Shown here: positions 1-8,602 of the stretch, piece by piece
How positions within the stretch are numbered: the first letter of the stretch is position 1
How the letters are laid out: the number at the start of each line of letters is the position of its first letter
From: Botryllus schlosseri
Lineage: Eukaryota; Chordata; Ascidiacea; Stolidobranchia; Styelidae
Direction: 5' to 3'
DNA length: 20,502 nt
Assembly (NCBI GenBank): GCA_000444245.1
Contig: ATSW01008024.1
Coordinates: forward strand, 1 to 20,502
Position numbers and translations under genes: made by a program
Notes under the pieces: generated by a model
The model's database searches: none
The model's input: the letters and a program-made list of their open reading frames with translations, nothing else
What the model was told of the DNA's origin: nothing

Positions 1-230
1 ATCTTGTCTTGTCTGAACTTCGCAAGACCAATACCAACCCCAAGGAAAAATTTTATGCTAGTGATGAAATACCAGTTTAAAATCGTGTGATCTTTTAGTT
101 TAGTACGTTTGGGCGATGCTATATTTTTATATTGCAGACAGGAGGTCACGAAATAACATCATGTAACGAAGTCATATTAACGAGTCTGCCCACCCCAAGA
201 TGTTAAATTATTATTTACGGGCTGCACAAT

Positions 231-718
231 TTCAGAAACACCTCACTCAGCTCTACATGTAAATCTGATTACGTGAGAAAAGAGGACAATGAATTGATAG
301 CAATAAGTGTATGCAATTCCCGATCTTATTGACCGATTTTATTATGAATTATCGAAAATTTTCGCGCTTCGCGCTGGCTCACTAACCAGTACGTGGAAAA
401 AGCGAACAACGTGATGGTGGTTGCTCTATCACCCAATGGGAGCCCAAGACTCAAGTTTTTTCGTGGGGGATGAAGTGCTGTTTCGTTCCTGCAAACGGGT
501 ATAGACCCGGAGATGTTTAATTAATATTGATGGGTCCTACCTTTTCTAACAAACTTCACTCAACTCTACCGGTAAATCAGATTACGTGAGCAGAGAGAGA
601 GGATGAAAATTGATAGCAACATATACGCAATTCCCGATCATATTTACCGATTCAATCATGGATTATATAAATTTCTCGCGCTTTACGCGTTCAGGCGAGA
701 AAAGCTGACTCACCAAAC
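231..718. repeat. Diverged direct duplication (231-387 and 544-718)
   Basis: Two stretches about 313 bases apart align along their length. They share 'attacgtgag', then 'attgatagca', then 'gcaattcccgatc', then an A/T-rich part ending in 'tcgcgctt..gcg', and finish with gctggctcac versus gctgactcac. Scattered substitutions and a short insertion in the second copy show the duplication is old. The spacer (388-543) and the sequence after the second copy also share looser words such as 'gggcccaag' and 'gggagcccaag', so the unit may be longer than what I can align. I do not recognise the family and see no coding potential. It could be part of a degraded transposon that ends at 902. Confidence 0.6.
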
Positions 719-854
719 GAACACCCAATTTATATTATCAGTAGCGGTCGTAACAGCGTATTGCATGAGGGGGTCTAGGGGTGAAAACCCCCCAAAAGTT
801 TGGTTTATTACCCTATGCGGGCCCAAGTGCTACGTTTTAGGGGGGGCAAGTACT

Positions 855-902
855 TAATTTCCCTACACCCGACCCGCCGACTGGAGAAGTTGCCCGTCCC
901 TG
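855..902. mobile_element. Lone hAT-type right terminus
   Basis: The sequence ends in TTGCCCGTCCCTG at 890-902. Its reverse complement, CAGGGACGGGCAAC, is a typical terminal inverted repeat of Charlie-like hAT elements. The orientation places the element body to the left of 902. I find no matching left end between 1 and 850, so the element starts before the window or has lost that end. No 8-bp target duplication can be tested without the partner. The body may include the 231-718 duplication. Confidence 0.5.
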
Positions 903-2640
903 CTGTATACGATGAATGATAAAATATATATACTTTCCTTGCGCATTAGCTGGATGCCTGCTTCTCGAATCTCGGTGCGCAAATCGCTTTGGATTTTGTA
1001 CCGATTGAGCGTTGCACCTCTTTAAATTATGGTATTTGACGGCGACCAGTAGAGCACTTGCTGAGAATACACCACTTATCATAAATGGGCTGACCCATCA
1101 ATCGGCGCGTACCTGTCGCAATATTGTAGAATGTAGCCAACAACATAAGGTATACCCGGATGTGTCATTTAGTCTTGTTAACGTTTACCTCATTCCTGCT
1201 AGATGTTTATTTATGGAGCAGGACCAATCTAATTGAACTATAGCTTATTGAGACATCTAGCGATTTGCTACATCCAGCAATCACGAGCAAAGGTGGCCAG
1301 GATCATGTTCGGGAGCCGGCGCAGGAGCAGGAATTCATTGATTTTCATCGCAGCAGCAAATCGTTCTCGTCAGTTTAAACGTTGAGCCACATATGTCATC
1401 AAAGAGCCTGATTGCGTGTTATGATTCCTCATGTAACTATACATTCCTAATCTCTTTTTTTAACTTTGTGGCTCCATGGTTACCAACGTTCGCTCAGTAA
1501 CGATTCAGCCAAATAATTTGACCTTGGATACATTTTTCGAAATGAATATGATTGTTTTTCTTGAAATAAAAATATGAATTCTTTAAAGACATGGAGTCCG
1601 CCAGTTGCGAACCATTGCTATAGATCGATTAGTGTGAGCCCACATTATTTAATTAGATAACGCGGATACATTCTCGAAAGGTCGTTTCATACAATGACAG
1701 TCATTCAACTGGATATGTCAAGTTACATTATTTCACGGTATCCGTCCCCCCGTGTTTCAGCTTGAATACAATAGCTCTGTTTTCACAACAAATAACCTTT
1801 CCTACGCCCGCTAGTATTTTGTATGTGAGTGGTGGCATCGGTGGCTTATAGTCACGCGCCGTTTCGTCAAATTATGGTACGACATATAGGATTGAACATA
1901 CTGAGTAGCAAAACTCTTTTCCCCCCGCCCATTGTGTAGTTTCAATGATACGAAAGTAAAATACCAAATAGCCTTCGGCTGAAGCGTGTATGGTGTGTTC
2001 AGTGGATTCTTTAAACTTGATTGCTGCGTTCAATCGCAGTACAGATTGTCAAGTAGTCACTGTTAGTGTAGCGAAAAAGCAGATATATAGTCAGGACATT
2101 CACGTCTTAAAAATGCATTATTTTCAAAATATTATCCCAAATTCAAACGTTCATGCTTTAGCGACGAAAATACCTTCGATCATGTAATAACTGGAAGGTA
2201 ATGTTGCAGTAACCCCTGGCTACGCGCCTGTTAGGAATATACCGTTCTCTTATAATTGCGTATGCAGCTCATTTCTGTAAATAATGCATATTTTAATTAT
2301 ATACTTTACGGTATATATCATTACTGGATTATATGTATTGAATAAATAATGTTGATTTACACGAGATTATATGCTGGGCCCTCCCCAAGTCTCGGGTTTG
2401 GTTTGGAAAATAAGTTTATTCCAAAAACCTTTTCCATTGGATCGTGATAGTTTTTTGGAATGTGCTTCTCGGAACAGAAAATTGTCTCGCGGCTCCCAGT
2501 TTCAAAACAACTGTTATACAGGCTCGCCCGGACTGAGATTAATAATTTGAATCCGGGCATTCGCGCTAAAGTATCCGAAGCGAATGACTGTTGCATTTTG
2601 ATTTCGTATAATTGACCGCAGTGACATTATGTTGGATAGG
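903..2640. other. Unassigned AT-rich sequence, no gene recognised
   Basis: Only short frames are present and none resembles a protein family I know. Around 1388-1480 the words 'gagccacata', 'aaagagcc' and 'gtggctccatgg' recall the repeated GAGCCA motif found inside some hAT ends, but no terminal repeat or duplication confirms an element. I see no RNA gene, satellite or regulatory site that I could defend. Confidence 0.4.
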
Positions 2641-2809
2641 TTACTTATTAGGCTACTATTCTGGAAGTACCACATCCTCCCATTTTATGAACACCGAATG
2701 AATGTTTCTTAGCTAGCCAGATGTTTTGAAAGCATATAGATTCTATCAAGCAAGACCAGCTTGTGGCGTGTCGCCATAATGTAGCTCGATCTGGTTCGTG
2801 GATTGGTAA

Positions 2810-3019
2810 CAATCGAATTACGTGCGGCTCTGGCGTAAAATGACCGAGGGTCGTCAAGTTATCCTGCAACAAGCAGCGGGTGTTAAATTTGTAAACTTTT
2901 TCGGCGCTGTGTCGCGAGATCTGGAATCGCATACTGAAGTGATTTTAAGACGTTGTTTTGTATATTTCCTGTCTTGCCATTCTATCGCGATCTTGGGGTG
3001 TTTTGAACCAGTAACTTAT
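2810..3019 (+). other. Short coding-like open stretch, unidentified
   Basis: An open frame runs from just after the in-frame stop at 2807-2809 to the stop at 3020-3022. Its first internal ATG is at 2840. The translation has a balanced, protein-like composition, with pieces such as RLWRKMTEGRQVILQQ and VKFVNFFGAVSRDLESH. No splice acceptor lies between the upstream stop and the plausible coding part, and I recognise no domain. It could be a relic of a transposon gene, a host exon fragment or chance. An overlapping minus-strand frame (2648-2932) looks less protein-like. Confidence 0.2.
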
Positions 3020-3305
3020 TAACAAACTGAACTGCACTGCATGAATATTGCCTAATTTTATGTCCAGGCATCAAAAGGCTCTGTATATTCAGTTCGCAAA
3101 CAAGCCCGATCGGTTTTGAGTCAAATTTGGAGTGGTAAGAGCAAGCGCGAGCACAAGCAAGAGCAATGATATGCACAATTGTACATACATAACACTGAGT
3201 CCATCCATGATGAACTATTACGTTGTTCGATTGTTGTTTACCACCATCAATAATTCGTGATTTCTTAGGAACGCAATAAGATAATATGGTACTTTTCTTG
3301 ACCTC

Positions 3306-3310
<5 letters not shown>

Positions 3311-3342
<32 letters not shown>

Positions 3343-3588
3343 TGATATTCTTTTTCGCCGGCACCATCGAGATGCTTTGACGACGGAGTTGCGATACGTC
3401 CCTGTGAGGTTATCTAGTCTGCTCCCCGTTAATTACTCCTCCATGCTATCCGTGATTGCTGAGGGCCTAGCAGGATCGCTGCGGATACCAATTTTCGAGT
3501 CTTTGGTATGACCCGGCCGGGGATCGAACCCACGACCTCCCGCTCGAGAAGCCCGACGCATAACCATTACACTATCTACCTCGGTCTC
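3311..3588 (-). mobile_element. tRNA-derived SINE with GA/CT simple tail
   Basis: Read on the minus strand, the element begins with a tRNA-like head. A box A-like TAGTGTAATGGTTA lies at 3561-3574 and a box B match, GGTTCGATCC, at 3521-3530. The outer bases GACC and GGGTC can still pair as an acceptor stem. A body of about 180 bases unrelated to tRNA follows, then a pure CT run (GA on the plus strand, 3312-3338). This head, body and simple-tail order is the layout of tRNA-derived SINEs transcribed by RNA polymerase III. Only a weak 'tcagag' match is present at both flanks (3310-3315 and 3591-3596), so the target duplication is eroded. A true tRNA gene is unlikely because the anticodon arm does not fold well and the tail is attached. 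Confidence 0.75.
3312..3338. repeat. GA dinucleotide microsatellite
   Basis: An uninterrupted run of GA units, followed by 'gggagatg', sits at the 3' end of the minus-strand SINE. It is best read as that SINE's simple-sequence tail, possibly expanded later. It is a likely length-polymorphic site. Confidence 0.85.
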
Positions 3589-3656
3589 GTTCAGAGGTAG
3601 CATAATACGTTGCTAAACTGCACACAGATCCAGTATCTTCGTTTACGTCAAGAATT

Positions 3657-4222
3657 ATGTCAGAAACGACTGAAGATGAAGAGTAAGTAAAACCTAGTAA
3701 AATGAACATTTTGCTACGCTAAAATTTATCGAATTACTTGCATGGGCACGAAACCATCGACACAAGCACTAGCGTTGCCCAAGGATATTGTTGAAGATGC
3801 CTTTGCACCATCCAGTTTGACATTTATTTCATGTGATATGATTTGTTCTCACCATGCCATATCGCTTTAATAGAATATATCGGTTATTCCTGAAGTTTTC
3901 AATACCATTTAATAGATTTTCTTCCAAACACGCCTATATTTACGGTCCCGCTCATTTTTACATTGTTCCCAAAATATTTCGTGTATATTCAACAAATTCA
4001 ATCCTAGCGTAGGCCTATTACTTTTGATATTCTCTTTTCGGCTAATTAAATAGTTTCACACCATTCTTCGAAGCATGCTTGGATATGATAAACTCTATTC
4101 TGAAGTTGCTGTAAGTGTCATCTATATATAACTCATTTTCTTTCTATTCCAGAACGGATCCTTCGACGCCCGACGGTAGGAGACTGGTCATGAATATTTC
4201 ATACTACTGTGATTTTTACTGA
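3657..4222 (+). CDS. Candidate first coding exons of a host gene (exons 3657-3682 and 4153 onward)
   Basis: An ATG at 3657 opens a very acidic frame that runs into a strong splice donor, GA/GTAAGT, with the intron starting at 3683. A strong acceptor follows at 4152: a pyrimidine-rich tract with 'tttctttctattccag'. Joining the two gives an open frame that starts MSETTEDEETDPSTPDGRR and ends at TGA 4220-4222, about 31 codons. A second donor-like site (GACG/GTAGGA, intron from 4176) could instead carry the frame on to exons beyond a transposon-filled intron. The intron of about 470 bases holds no recognised repeat. The stretch lies between a SINE and a hAT end and is free of repeats itself. I recognise no family. 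Acid-rich short N-termini occur in many cytoplasmic and muscle proteins, which is not enough to name one. The splice sites are seen; the gene is inferred. Confidence 0.3.
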
Positions 4223-4580
4223 CGGGACTTACGAATTTGAGTAGTCTGTATGCCAGAGGTCTCAAACTCAAATGTGGTCGCGGGCCAATTTCTAGTTTTT
4301 GATGGCGCCGCGGGCCGCAGCAACAATAATAGGGGTTTTCAATGTATTTGCAAGTATAGGCTTTATTTTACGGGACCTTGCAGACTGGCATGCAACACGC
4401 AAAGCGAAATGTGATTTACTATTGTGAATTCACGCCTGGTACGAAAAATATCACATTTTCAAATGTTTGATAAAATTGTTGTAGTACTTGGCATAGTCTG
4501 TCAAAATATGTAGTTATAGGGTGGAGCCCAATTCTTCTCCTCAACTAAGTAATGCTTAAATGCGTATCTCCACTCAACTA

Positions 4581-4596
4581 AGTATCGATCGATACT
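4581..4596. repeat. Perfect 16-bp palindrome in the Harbinger left subterminal region
   Basis: AGTATCGATCGATACT reads the same on both strands. A second, partial copy of the word (GAGTATCGAT) follows at 4633-4642 after CTCAACTCAGTTGAG. Repeated subterminal words are the usual binding sites of Harbinger DNA-binding proteins. This use is inferred from position, not shown. Confidence 0.7.
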
Positions 4597-4832
4597 CAGC
4601 GTTGAGTGCGCGCCAATTCTCTCAACTCAGTTGAGTATCGATTTCCAGGCGTCATTTTCCGAAGTTGAGTTGCCAGATTTTTTTAGCCTTGAACCAGACA
4701 CGCGTGAACGATTTTGTCATGACAACGAGACGCTTTCCTCGTTATTTCGTCACAAAACTCACTTACGTATACGTCGATCTCACTGATTTACCTTATCAAT
4801 ACCCTTTGAAGATGGCCCATTAGAAATATTAG

Positions 4833-5325
4833 AAGTCCTTGAAGATACCCACAACGTTCCATTGCCCCACAGAAGTATATTCGCAAGATGCCACAAACCC
4901 ATTCGAAATTTATCAAGTTAAAGTTTCACAACAGGCCACAATAACGTAAGTGCAGGCCTCTAAGAACAAAAAAATGCGTCGATATCGTGTAAATAAATTG
5001 AAAGTTGACATTTCTTCAGGATTTCTTTCCAATCGTAGATCGTCCATGCACGAATCACTTAGCTCCTCTACCATTAAACTTTGCCATATCCACTCTACAT
5101 TTTCTCCCTGATATATTCAGCATTTTTTGTTTCCAAAAGCTTATTGCTGGTCTGTAGACGGGGAGTCTCGTCTGAATATTGAAAGGCCTGAAGGTATAGT
5201 GACTCCATCCCAACACGGATATCACCAAGAATTCTATCACTTCAGGTTCAAAATGCTGCATCGTAAAGTGCCGGCAGCGTTAAATTCAATCGCTAGCAGC
5301 AGCCCAAAACTTGTCGGTTTTTTTT
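4833..5325 (+). pseudogene. Harbinger transposase remnant
   Basis: Two pieces match the DDE transposase of PIF/Harbinger elements. The first frame, opening after the stop at 4830-4832, contains DATNPFEIYQVKV, with NPFEIY at 4896-4913, the conserved stretch near the N-terminus of animal Harbinger transposases. It runs into a donor-like AC/GTAAGT at about 4948. The second piece (from about 5127) reads FPKAYCWSVDGESRLNIERP, matching the 'FP..(I/V)G.(V/I)DGTHI.I..P' block that carries the first catalytic aspartate. HGYHQ then stands where the family has 'kGyhS'. An acceptor-like 'gatatattcag' precedes it at 5120. The region normally between the two blocks is missing or unreadable, and the C-terminal catalytic residues are absent. 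The gene is therefore dead. Family assignment is by motif recognition only. Confidence 0.6.
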
Positions 5326-6016
5326 GACGATCAACTTTTGTCGCCATTTCTGTATCTATAAATTTCAAATGGCAGTTGACATGACTTACGGTATGCATAA
5401 TAAAATTTGATGGAACAAAATCCACCAAAGCGCACTCATTCACTCAACGGAACTTTAAGCTAACGAATTCATACAGCAGAAGTTACCATTCCGGTAAATC
5501 GAGATACCGTACAAGATGCCGAAATGGTAAAGCAGGCGCTACTGATTTCATCCGTTCAGCAGAAAGCAATAGAGTACCGTACCGGTGTCCGGTATTCCGG
5601 TATTTGGCGAACCCCGCAGCGACTGTTGCCTAAAATGCCTACAGTTGGCTGCTCGACCGCAAAAATTGACACTTAAGTCTGGTGGTCCGCTGACTTAGAT
5701 TTGAGTGCCGATTCGAACGCATTTGAGTGTGAGTATACTTTTTGGCGTGAGTTGAGTAAAAAATTCGCTGCTGAGTAGAGAATCGCTACTCAGTAGAGAA
5801 ATTGGTCTCGGCCCATAGACACCATGCGAGAGTATAAATACATCTCATGATATCGTAAAAGCTGTCGCATTATAATTTGGCAGCTAGCGGACATTTGACG
5901 TGCCGCAATTATTGGTAGATGATATAAAAGTTTAACAAATATTGATCTGATCGAAGCATTGGAGCAATACATCCTAATCTGGGCTGCGGGTATACTCCTG
6001 ATAACTTGGCTATTGA

Positions 6017-6298
6017 TCATGCCATTACCAAAGTAAAATTAAATCAGCGTTAGATTTACAGATCAATGACAACTGCCAACTCATTAATGTGCCATATCAA
6101 TATAAATTTCTAGTCACTGTCGAATCCATTGGTGTTACAGCAATGGAGGGTAACACTGCTACTTTATACTCGTCACCTTCAATAGGCAATATTACCATGG
6201 TTAAAGAGACCCAATATCACGCAGGAAATACCTATAACTTCACATTAAGAGGGGGGACAGAATGTCAATGGTTGCCATACCGGCCTACATGGATAGCT
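6017..6298 (+). other. Coding-like open stretch, possible FN3-like exon fragment
   Basis: An open frame begins after the stop at 6014-6016 and runs into the foldback element at 6299. It contains an acceptor-like 'gatttacag' at 6053-6061, followed by INDNCQLINVPYQYKFLVTV, then ESIGVTAMEGN, then SSPSIGNITM and AGNTYNFTLRGG. The alternation of hydrophobic residues, and the order 'YxFxVxVxSxG...P..GNIT', recall the end of one fibronectin type III domain and the start of the next. The resemblance is weak and I do not call it a gene. It lies between the Harbinger and foldback insertions inside the hAT element. It could be a captured host exon, an old transposon gene piece, or host sequence if the two hAT ends are unrelated. 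Confidence 0.25.
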
Positions 6299-7920
6299 AA
6301 GGGTTGTCCAAAATTTGAAAAATGTTACAAATTCTCCGTTGTAATGTCTTATCCTGTAGATTATTGATAGAAAACGACACTGGGCCTAAAAGAAGCTCAC
6401 AGGAAGGCCGTTAAGATTTCGTGCAAAGCGTTTGAAAGTAGCTGCTGACGAATGGGCGTGCCACCGACCATAGAACGGCGAGAAGACTAGTAATCACGAA
6501 ACCACGGCTCTTGATTGGCTAATCGCCTATGCTCCAATGACCACGACATCATCAGCTTGCCGATCAGCTGATCAAGGAGTCTGCTATCGGTTGCGATTCT
6601 GAAAGCGCATTGTATGTAGGTTGACATATAATGATTTAGGATTGATCCAGGGTATGTTGAGGTACGAAATACATGATGAACAAACAACAACTGTTTCACA
6701 AAAACGTCTAAAGCATGACAGCTTTATTGTGAAGGAGACCGCCGTAGCCTATATGCCTTGTTTTCAACGAGAGAAAACAGAGGCGATTATGCAAGTGGCG
6801 GCGGATCCCTAGTTTCAGAAAGTATATATCATTATTGAATACAAATATAAAGCTTAACAATGAGACTATAATTTGTATGATCTTATTGGACTCAGGTTGT
6901 AGTACATAGTTGAAGTTTTGAAAGCTCCAAGGATCGGCTGAATCAGCGGGTTAGGCTTAGCACTTATCAGATGTTTACATCAAATTGTATTCAGATGCAA
7001 GTGCTGTCAAATTCCTTAATGATGACGCAGAAAAGAGGTGTAAAAGTAAGCACATACTACGCTAGATATGATATGTCAAAGTCCTTAATAATCGCGCAGA
7101 AAAGGAGTGTAAAGGTGAACACAGACAATGCTGAATAGTGCATTGTATCCAGCATAGTTTGTATATCATATCAAGCATAGTCTGTGCATAGTCTGCGGCA
7201 TCATTAGGGACTTTTAAAACACTGAGTGAATTCAATTTGTGTAAACATCTGATAAGTGCCAAGCCTAACCGTCCGATTCTGCTGATCCCTATAGCATTCA
7301 AAACTTCAACTATGTACTACAACCTGACCCCAATAAGATCACACATATTATAGCGTAACTGTTAAGCTTTATAATTGTATTCAATATTGATATATCCTTT
7401 CTGAAACTAGAAATCCGTCGCCACTTGCATAAGTGCCTATGCTTTCCCTCGTTGAAAATAAGGCATATAGGCTACGGCAGTTTCCTTCACAATAAAGCGG
7501 TCATGCTTTAGACGTTTTTGTGAAGTAGCTGTTGTTTGTTCATCATGTATTTCGTACCTCAACATATCATGAATCAATCGTAATTCATTATCTGTCGACC
7601 TACATACAGTGCGCTTTCAGAATCGCCGCCGGTAGCAGACTCTTTGATCACATAATCAGCAAGCTGCTGCTGCAGTGGTCGTTGGAGCATAGCCGATTAG
7701 CCAATCAAGAGCCGTGGTTTCGTGATTACCAGTCTTCTCGCCGTTCTATGGTCGGTGGCACGCCCATTCTTCGGCAGCTACTTTCAAACGCTTTGCACGA
7801 AATCTAAACGGCCTTCCTGTGAGCTTCTTTTAGGCCCAGTGTCGTTTTTTATCAATAATCTATAGAATAAGACATTACAACGGAGGATTTGTAAGATTTT
7901 CCAAATTTTGGACAACCCTA
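6299..7920. mobile_element. Foldback element, copy A: two long inverted arms
   Basis: The left arm (6299 to about 7133) is repeated in reverse complement in the right arm (about 7150-7920) with only a short centre. The left edge 'AAGGGTTGTCCAAAATTT' is matched on the right by AAATTTTGGACAACCCTA. Identity by eye is about 97% over roughly 140 bases near 6385-6525, and about 88% in the next 235 bases. The flanks ggatagct and gaaatacg do not match as a target duplication. Both arms can be read in a shared frame (pieces VHHVFRTSTY and LANQEPWFRDY), but this follows from arm similarity and resembles no protein I know. The TAGGG-like start recalls other hAT ends in this window, but the superfamily is unproven. 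It lies inside the 4254-8452 element. Confidence 0.8.
7006..7133. repeat. 69-bp tandem duplication inside the left foldback arm
   Basis: The unit at 7006-7074, with 'gtcaaattccttaatga', 'cgcagaaaag' and 'gtgtaaaag', is repeated at 7075-7133 as 'gtcaaagtccttaataat', 'cgcagaaaag' and 'gtgtaaagg'. The right arm shows only one clear equivalent (about 7190-7220). The duplication therefore arose in one arm after the inverted repeat formed, or was lost from the other. Confidence 0.65.
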
Positions 7921-8018
7921 GAAATACGCTCCGCAACGCAAGCTACGACCTTTTGATATATTACTATTTCAGTTTGTTCAGTTCATTTACTATAACATTT
8001 TGGTAGTTTGTTGCGTCT

Positions 8019-8205
8019 GGGATTGTACCAAGTCACGGCTTTCCGAGTCACATGTCCTTCTCTGATTGTAACGTTTCACCCGACCCAACTCGAGTCATCC
8101 TTATTTTTTCTCCCATTCAGTATGCGTTCGAGTAATTCTACAAAACGTCGCCCCCAAGTACAAATCACAATTTTCAGTCACGAATTATCAACGAGTCAAG
8201 TNCTA
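8019..8205. mobile_element. Fragment of a CTCGAGTC-type hAT-like element
   Basis: The stretch reads 'tgggattgtaccaagtcac', then 'ccgagtcac', then 'caactcgagtcatcc', and near its end 'cagtcacg..aacgagtcaag'. The word order resembles the start of the element at 19255 (tgttgggatcaagtcac, cgagtcac, aattcgagtcattgcc). No terminal repeat pair or duplication is clear, and N bases limit reading. A frame of 68 codons here is probably chance. Confidence 0.35.
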
Positions 8206-8602
8206 TCATCATAAACAAGCAATGTGACGTATATAGCTGATCTTCCACCNCATGGTAACTTTTGAAAGTGANGCGATGGTGAAGTTTGATGAGTATAGTT
8301 TCAGGATTTCGGAGTAGTTTTAGAGCGAATTTCAAGTTCTCAAATCTAAANNAAGATATGTTGCAGTTAAATATTGTCGAATNCNTAAAAATCCAAAATG
8401 CCGACGCGGGCCGCACAANATGATCTGGCGGGCCGCGTGTTTGAGACCTCTGGGCTTAATAATGAAGTACTAACGGAAAACAAGTGCATGGATTTTGTGA
8501 ATTTGCAATTTCGAATCATTTAACTGGTCAGGCCCGCGAGCAATATGACGGTTTGAATCTGACCCGAGACGCAAGTTGAGTTTAATACCCGTGTCCTAAA
8601 TC

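Larger units (their letters stand above)
4519..5814 (+). mobile_element. Degraded PIF/Harbinger transposon
   Basis: The ends are imperfect inverted repeats: GGGTGGAGCCCAATTCTTCT at 4519, and GGGCCGAGACCAATTTCTCT read inward from 5814. Both are flanked by a 3-bp ATA duplication (4516-4518 and 5815-5817). GGG-starting ends with 3-bp duplications are usual for PIF/Harbinger. Subterminal repeats of the ACTCAACT/AGTTGAGT type are seen on both sides, including a perfect 16-bp palindrome at 4581-4596. Inside are transposase remnants (separate entry). At about 1.3 kb it is too short for a complete two-gene Harbinger and is a deletion derivative. It lies inside the 4254-8452 hAT element, so it is younger than that insertion. 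Confidence 0.75.
4254..8452. mobile_element. hAT-type (Charlie-like) element with nested insertions
   Basis: The left end CAGAGGTCTCAAAC (4254) is matched exactly, as an inverted repeat, by GTTTGAGACCTCTG (ending at 8452). Next to both ends are GC-rich words with 'gcgggccgc', the pattern of Charlie-like hAT termini in animals. The 8-bp flanks are ctgtatgc and ggcttaat. They do not match, so either the duplication has decayed or the two ends come from different copies. The span is about 4.2 kb, but much of it is later insertion: Harbinger at 4519-5814 and foldback at 6299-7920. I find no hAT transposase in what remains, so the element looks non-autonomous or gutted. Confidence 0.65.

Noticed and set aside
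3505-3588. A functional tRNA gene on the minus strand
   Set aside because: The A and B boxes are present, but the anticodon arm does not pair well and a SINE body with a simple tail is attached.
6487-7807. Two similar frames on opposite strands (6487-6699 minus and 7532-7807 plus) sharing FVHHVFRTSTY and LANQEPWFRDY
   Set aside because: They are the same sequence in the two foldback arms, so their similarity is explained by the inverted repeat and is not evidence of a conserved protein.
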